A DNA stretch of 64,000 bases. Origin: Dugong dugon (taxonomy: Eukaryota; Chordata; Mammalia; Sirenia; Dugongidae). A program made the position numbers and the translations under genes. The stretch's first letter is position 1; each line of letters begins with the position of its first letter. Positions 58,834 to 64,000 of this stretch are shown one piece after another. The stretch covers positions 32,072,001 through 32,136,000 of the forward strand of contig CM057465.1 in NCBI GenBank assembly GCA_030035585.1, in the 5' to 3' direction. The notes under the pieces were generated by a model that saw only the letters and a list, made by a program, of their open reading frames with translations, had not been told where the DNA came from and did not search any database.

Positions 58834-59785
58834 ATGGTTCCAGTAGGCTTCCAAAATAAAATACCAGATGACATTCTGGTAGAAGAAAAGGCACTTGAAC
58901 CACCTGATAGGGGGTTCAAAACTCTAATATTCAGGGCTATCCAACAGAAGAAGGAAAAAGCAGACAAAAACGAGGAAAAAATAGATACAATCATGGCAAA
59001 CACAGACAAAATCATGGAAAAGACAGGAAAAACAATGGAAGATTCAGAAAAATAATACAGGAACAAAATGTCAAAGTAAATTCACAACTAGAAATCATAC
59101 AAAAACAGCAATTAGAAATCCAAAAGATAAACAACAAGATTTCAGAAATGGACAGTGTCATAGAAGGTTTGAGGAGCAAGTTTGAAACAATGGAAGAAAG
59201 GATCAGCAAAACCGAAAACAAAAACTTGGATACCATTTTGTTTGTGGAAAAATCAGAGAAAAGAATGAAAAAAAAAGAAGAAACTCTGAGAATGATGTGG
59301 GATACAATAAAAAGCAAAAATTTGCGCATGATCAGAGTTTCAGAATAGGGGGAGAAAACGGAAAATACAGGAAGATCACTGAAGAATTGCTGACAGAAAA
59401 CTTCCCTAATATAACGAAAGATAAAAAGCTGACCATCCAAGAGGCTCAATGAACCCCAGATAGGATAGACCCTAAAAGAAAACCACCAAGGCATATCATA
59501 ATCACACTCGCTAAAACTAAAGACAAAGGAAGAATCCTGAGAGCAGCTTGGGAAAAATGAAAAGTCACACACAGAGGGGAAACAATAAGATTAAACTCTG
59601 ATTACTCGGCAGAAACCATGCAGGCAAGAAGGCAATGGGATGACATATATAAATCCTTGAGAGAAAAAAACCACCAATCAACAATAATATATCCTACAAA
59701 ACTCTCACTCAAATATGATGGCAAGATTAGGACATTTCCAGATAAAAAGAAATTAAGGGAATACATAAAAATCAAACCAAACTAA
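58834..59785 (+). pseudogene. L1 ORF1 (RNA-binding protein), broken
   Basis: ORF1p is the L1 RNA-binding chaperone. The likely start, ATG at 58834 (MVPVGFQNKIPDDILVEEKA), is followed by a Lys/Glu/Asp-rich heptad stretch (coiled coil, about 58930-59270), a region before the RRM (LRMIRVSE), TEELLTENFPNI near 59378, HIIITLAKTKDKGRILRAAW near 59492-59550, and a C-terminal domain ending IKIKPN-stop at 59783-59785. Stops at 59053-59055, 59346-59348, 59449 and 59558, plus at least one frameshift, break it. The ~317-codon span is close to the usual L1 ORF1 length. Confidence 0.88.
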
Positions 59786-60263
59786 CAAGAATTATTAAAG
59801 GGAGTCGTTTGGTTAGAGAACTAACAATATCAGACAACAGCCTAAATTTAGGATGCAAGACCACATCAGCCAGATACCAACCTAGGTAATGAACTCTCAA
59901 GGATAAAACAAAAGTACAAGATTTACAACAGGGAACCAGAGAGGTTAATCTATAAATGACAACAACATCACAATAAAAGAGAGAATAAAGGTGTAGGTAT
60001 AGAACTTTCAAATGGAGAGGAAGCCAAGGCAATACCAAGTATTAACAGACTGATTCAAACTTAGGAAGACAGGGGTAAATTTCAAGGCAACCACAAAGAA
60101 AGTTAACAAACCTACTCATAAAAATAAAGAGGAAAAACATAAAGTCTCAGTAAAAACAAAACCTACAAAAACAAGAGAAATGAAGAAAAAAATCCACAAA
60201 TGAAAGGACATCAGCAGAGGAGAGTAAAAGGAACAAAGAGAACACAAAAAAAAGAACTACAAA
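59786..60263 (+). other. L1-f inter-ORF spacer
   Basis: 478 bp between the ORF1 stop and the ORF2 start. A-rich. The beginning (LLKGVVWLEN/LTISDN-like frames) may be an extended ORF1 C-terminus lost to the stop. Confidence 0.6.
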
Positions 60264-63200
60264 ATGACAGCAATAAACTTACACCTATCAATAATTACAC
60301 TGAATGTAAATGGCCTAAATGCACCCATAAAGAGACAGTGACAGAATAGATAAAAAAACAGAACCCATCAATATGCTGTCTACAATAGACACACCTTAAA
60401 AACAAAGATATAAATTTATTAAAAATCAAAGGATGGAAAAAATATGTCAAGCAAACAGCTACCAAAAAAGAGTAGGAGTGGCAATACTAATCTCAGACAA
60501 AAAGATTTTAAAACAAAATCCAACATAAAGGACAAAGAAAGGCATTATATAATGATTAAAGGGACATTCCATCATAAAGACATAACCATAATTAATATCT
60601 ACACATCCAATGATAGGGCTCCAAAATACATAAAAGAAACTCTAATAGCACTGAAAAGAGAAATTGACAGTTCCACAATAATAGTAGGAGACTTCAACAC
60701 ACCACTCTCAATAAAGCACAGAACATTTAGAAAGAAACTCAACAAAGATACAGAAGATCTAAAGGCCACAGTCAGCCAACTTGACCTCATAGACATATAT
60801 AGAACACTCCACCCAACAGCTGCAAAGTACACATTCTTTTCCAAAGCACATGGAACATTCTCCAAAATAGACCACATCTTAGGCCACAAAACAGCCCTCA
60901 AAAAAATACAAAACATTCAGACAATACAAAGTATCTTCTTTGATCACAATGCCAGCAAAGTAGAAATTTAATAACAGGAAGAGCAAGGAAAAAAAATCAA
61001 TTACATGGAAACTGAATAACACCCTGCTTAACAACCACTGGGTAATAGAAGAAATCAAAGACGGAATCAAAAAATTCCTAGAATCAAATGAGAATGAACA
61101 CACATCATGCCAAAACCTTTGGGATACAGCAAAAGCAGTGCTCAGAGGTCAATTTATAGCAATACATGCACACATCAAAAAAGAAGAAAGGGACAAAATC
61201 AAAACATTAGCTACACAACTCAAAGAAATAGAAAGAAAACAGCAAAAGAAGCACATAGCCACCAGAAGAAAGGAAATAATAAAGATCAGAGCAGAAATAA
61301 ATGAAATAGATTATAGAAAAACAATAGAAAGAATCAACAAAACCAAAAGTTGGTTCTCTGATAGGGTTGACAAAATGGACAAACAATTGGCCAAACTGAC
61401 AAAAGAAAAACAGGAAAGGACGCAAATCACCCAAATAAGAAATGAAACGGGGGAAATTACAACAGACCTAACTGAAATAAAAAGGATCATAACAGAGTAC
61501 TATGAAAAACTATACTCCAACAAATTTGAAAACCTAGAGGAAATGGAGAAATTTCTAGAAACACACTACCTACCCAAACTAACACAAACCGAAGTTGAAA
61601 ATTTGAACAGAGTCATAACAAGAGAATAGATTGAAAAAGTAATAATAATAAAAAACTGCCAACAACAACAACAACAAAAGCCCTGGCCCAGATGGCTTCA
61701 CTGGAGAATTCTACCAAACATTCAGAGAAGAGCTAACCTCAGTACTACTCAAACTATTTCAGAACATAGAAAAAGAAAGGATACTTCTGAATTCATTCTA
61801 TGAAGCCAGCATAACCCTCATACCAAAACCAGGCAAAGACACCACAAAAAAAGAAAATTACAGACCAATATCTCTCATGAATACAGATTCAAAAATTCTC
61901 AAGAAAACTCTAGTGAATAGAATTCAGCATCATATCAAAAAAATAATACAGCACGACCAAGTGGGGTTCATACTGGGTATGCAAGGATGGTTCAACATTA
62001 GAAAATCAATCAATGTAATCCAATACATAAATAAAAGAATCACATGATCATCTCAATTGATGCAGAAAAGGCATTTGACAAAGTCCAACACCCATTCCTG
62101 ATAAAAACTCTCAATAAAATAGGTATAGAAGGGAAATTCCTCAACATAATAAATGGCATCTATACAAAAGCAATGGCCAACATCATTCTTACTGGAGAAA
62201 GGCTGAAAACATTCCCCTTGAGACCAGGAACAGACAAGGATACCCTTTATCACCACTCCTATTTAACATTGTGCTGGAAGTCCTAGCTAGAGCAATAAGG
62301 CAAGAGAAAGAAATAAAGAGCATCCAAACTGGTAATGAAGAAGTAAAACTGTGCCTATTTGAGGATGATATGATACTATACATAGAAAACCCAAAAGACT
62401 CCACAGAAAACTGCTGGAACTAATAGAAAGATTCAGCAGAGTAGCAAGATATAAGATAAACATACAAAAATCAGTTGGATTCCTATACACCAATAAAGAC
62501 AACAATGAAAAGTATATCAGGAAAACAATACAATTTATAATAGCCTTGAAAAAAATAAAATACTTAGGAATAAATCAAAGCAGGGATATAAAAAAACCTA
62601 TATAAAGAAAACTATAAAACACTATTGCAAGAAACCAAAATAGACCTACCTAAATGGGAAAACATACCATGCTCATGGATAGGTAGACTTAACGTTGTAA
62701 AATGTCAATTCTACCCAAAGCAATCTACAAATACAATGCAATCCTGATCCATATACCAACATCATTCTTTAAAGACATGGAAAACTAATCATTAACTTTA
62801 TATGGAAAGGGAAGAGACCCTGGATAAGTAAACTATTACTGAAGAAGAATAAAGTAGGAAGACTTGCACTACCTGACCTCAGAACCTATACAGCTACTGT
62901 AGTCAAAAGAGCCTGGGACTGGTACAATGACAGATACATTGACCAATGGAACAGAATTGAGAACGCAAATGTCAATCCATCCACCTACGTTCACCTTATC
63001 TTCAACAAGGGCCCAAAGTCCATCAAATGTGGAAAAGACAGTTCTTTTTAACAAATGGTGCTGGCAAAACTGGATGTCCACCTGCAAAAAGATGAAACAG
63101 GACACATATCTCACACCATACACAAAAACTAATTCAAACTGGATCAAAGATCTAAATATAAGACCAAAAACTAAAAAGATCATAGAAGAAATATTTGGGT

Positions 63201-64000
63201 CAACACTAGAGGCCCTAATACATGGCATTAACAGGATACAAACCATAATTAACAATACACAAACACCAGAAGATAAGCTAGATAACCGGGATCTTCTAAA
63301 AATTAAATACTTGGGCTCATCAAAAGACTTCACCAAAAGAGTAAAAAGAGAACATACAGACTAGGAAAAAAAATTTTGGCTATGACAAATCCGACAAAGA
63401 TCTAATCTCTAAAATCTACAAGAAAATCCAGTACCTCTACAACAAAAAGACAAATAATTTAATTAAAAATTGGGCATAAGATATGAACAGACGCCTCACC
63501 AAAGAAGACATTCAAGTGGCTAACAGACATATGAGGAAATTCTTATGATCATTAGCCATTAGAGAAATGAAAATCAAAACCACAATGAGATACCATCTCA
63601 CCCCAGCATTACTGGCACAAAGCAAAAAGAAAATAATAAATGTTGGAGAGGCTGCAGGGAGATTTGAACTCTTACGCACTGCTAGTGGGAATGCAAAATG
63701 GTGCAACCATTATTTGGTGCTTCCTTAAAAAGCTAGAAACAGAAATACTACATTATCCAGCAATCTCACTCCTCGGAATATTTCCTAGAGAAATAAGAGC
63801 CATCACACAACTATACATATGCACACCCATCTTCATTACAGCATTGTTCACAATAGCAAAAAAGTGGAAACAACTTAGGTGCCCATCAACAGATGACTGG
63901 ATAAACAAACTACGGTACATACACATAATGGAATACTATGCAACAATAAAGAACAATGATGAATCTTCGAAACATCTCACAACATGGATGAATCTGTCGG
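60264..64000 (+). pseudogene. L1 ORF2 (endonuclease/RT), broken, incomplete
   Basis: ORF2p cuts and reverse-transcribes at the target. The start ATG at 60264 gives MTAINLHLSIITLNVNGLNA, with stops soon after (near 60338). Endonuclease landmarks: IVGDFNTPLS near 60681, KIDHILGHK near 60864-60892, FDHNASKVEI near 60938-60969. The RT region has [11 protein letters not shown] near 61808, [30 protein letters not shown] near 62053-62098, and an active site reading FEDD (62358-62369) where L1 normally has FADD. C-terminal segments match L1-d from 62790 on. Many indels. It has no stop because the window ends. Confidence 0.9.

Larger units (their letters stand above)
56792..64000 (+). mobile_element. 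L1-f: long L1 with 5' UTR, runs off the window
   Basis: Starts 'gggcggagccaacatggcac', the equivalent of the L1 5' end. It then has a 2-kb 5' UTR with tandem monomers, ORF1, an inter-ORF spacer, and ORF2 up to the C-terminal part at the right edge. Comparison with L1-d shows about 1.3 kb (ORF2 end plus 3' UTR) is missing, outside the window. Frameshifts in both ORFs show it is inactive. Confidence 0.93.

Overview
This window is repeat-dense mammalian DNA that I read as intergenic or intronic sequence from an afrotherian (elephant, sirenian or hyrax type). No host protein-coding gene, rRNA, tRNA or CRISPR array could be supported. Three things point to Afrotheria. About twenty-two copies of a tRNA-derived SINE have the AfroSINE layout: a tRNA-like head, a middle stating 'ctatggggcagttctactct', and a tail reading 'tatgagtcggaatcgactc'. 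Eleven or so pieces belong to an RTE-clade LINE that shares that tail. The L1 elements have a 3' UTR unlike that of primates or rodents. By the coordinates given here, RTE and L1 each cover a little over a fifth of the window. Family names are from memory and by eye, not from a search.

Layout. 1-7.3 kb: inverted RTE pieces A and B, nested SINEs, and RTE C with an L1 3' end inside it. 7.6-13 kb: old L2/L1/MaLR remnants and unassigned AT-rich sequence. 13.2-16.4 kb: RTE D split by an L1 with a clear target-site duplication (TSD). 18.1-19.2 kb: a decayed ERV-L-like pol. 19.6-22.8 kb: the only near full-length RTE (E). 23-27.6 kb: an old L1 3' end, an LTR split by RTE F, and a solo LTR with a perfect 5-bp TSD. 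31.2-37.0 kb: an ERVL/MaLR-type provirus with two LTRs and a tRNA-Leu-type primer binding site, split by an L1 and with a SINE in its 3' LTR. 38.8-41.3 kb: RTE G, the best-preserved reverse transcriptase reading frame. 44.6-50 kb: an MLT1-type LTR, RTE H, SINEs, and a minus-strand L1 (e). 52.2-56.8 kb: RTE I, J and K, an L2 and an MLT1-type LTR. 56.8 kb to the right edge: a long L1 with a 5' UTR, ORF1 and most of ORF2, running off the window.

The elements are linked mechanistically. The SINEs carry the RTE 3' tail and were probably moved by the RTE enzyme. L1s, RTEs and SINEs repeatedly inserted into one another, giving a relative insertion order. The most unusual signals are: two inverted pairs (RTE A/B and L1 d/e) with blocks that are almost identical and stop abruptly, suggesting gene conversion; an RTE/L1-tail fusion with the same junction at two loci; L1 copies with a duplicated 3' tail at two evolutionary stages; and a tandem-monomer L1 5' UTR. 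All open reading frames longer than 100 codons fall in, or antisense to, these repeats.
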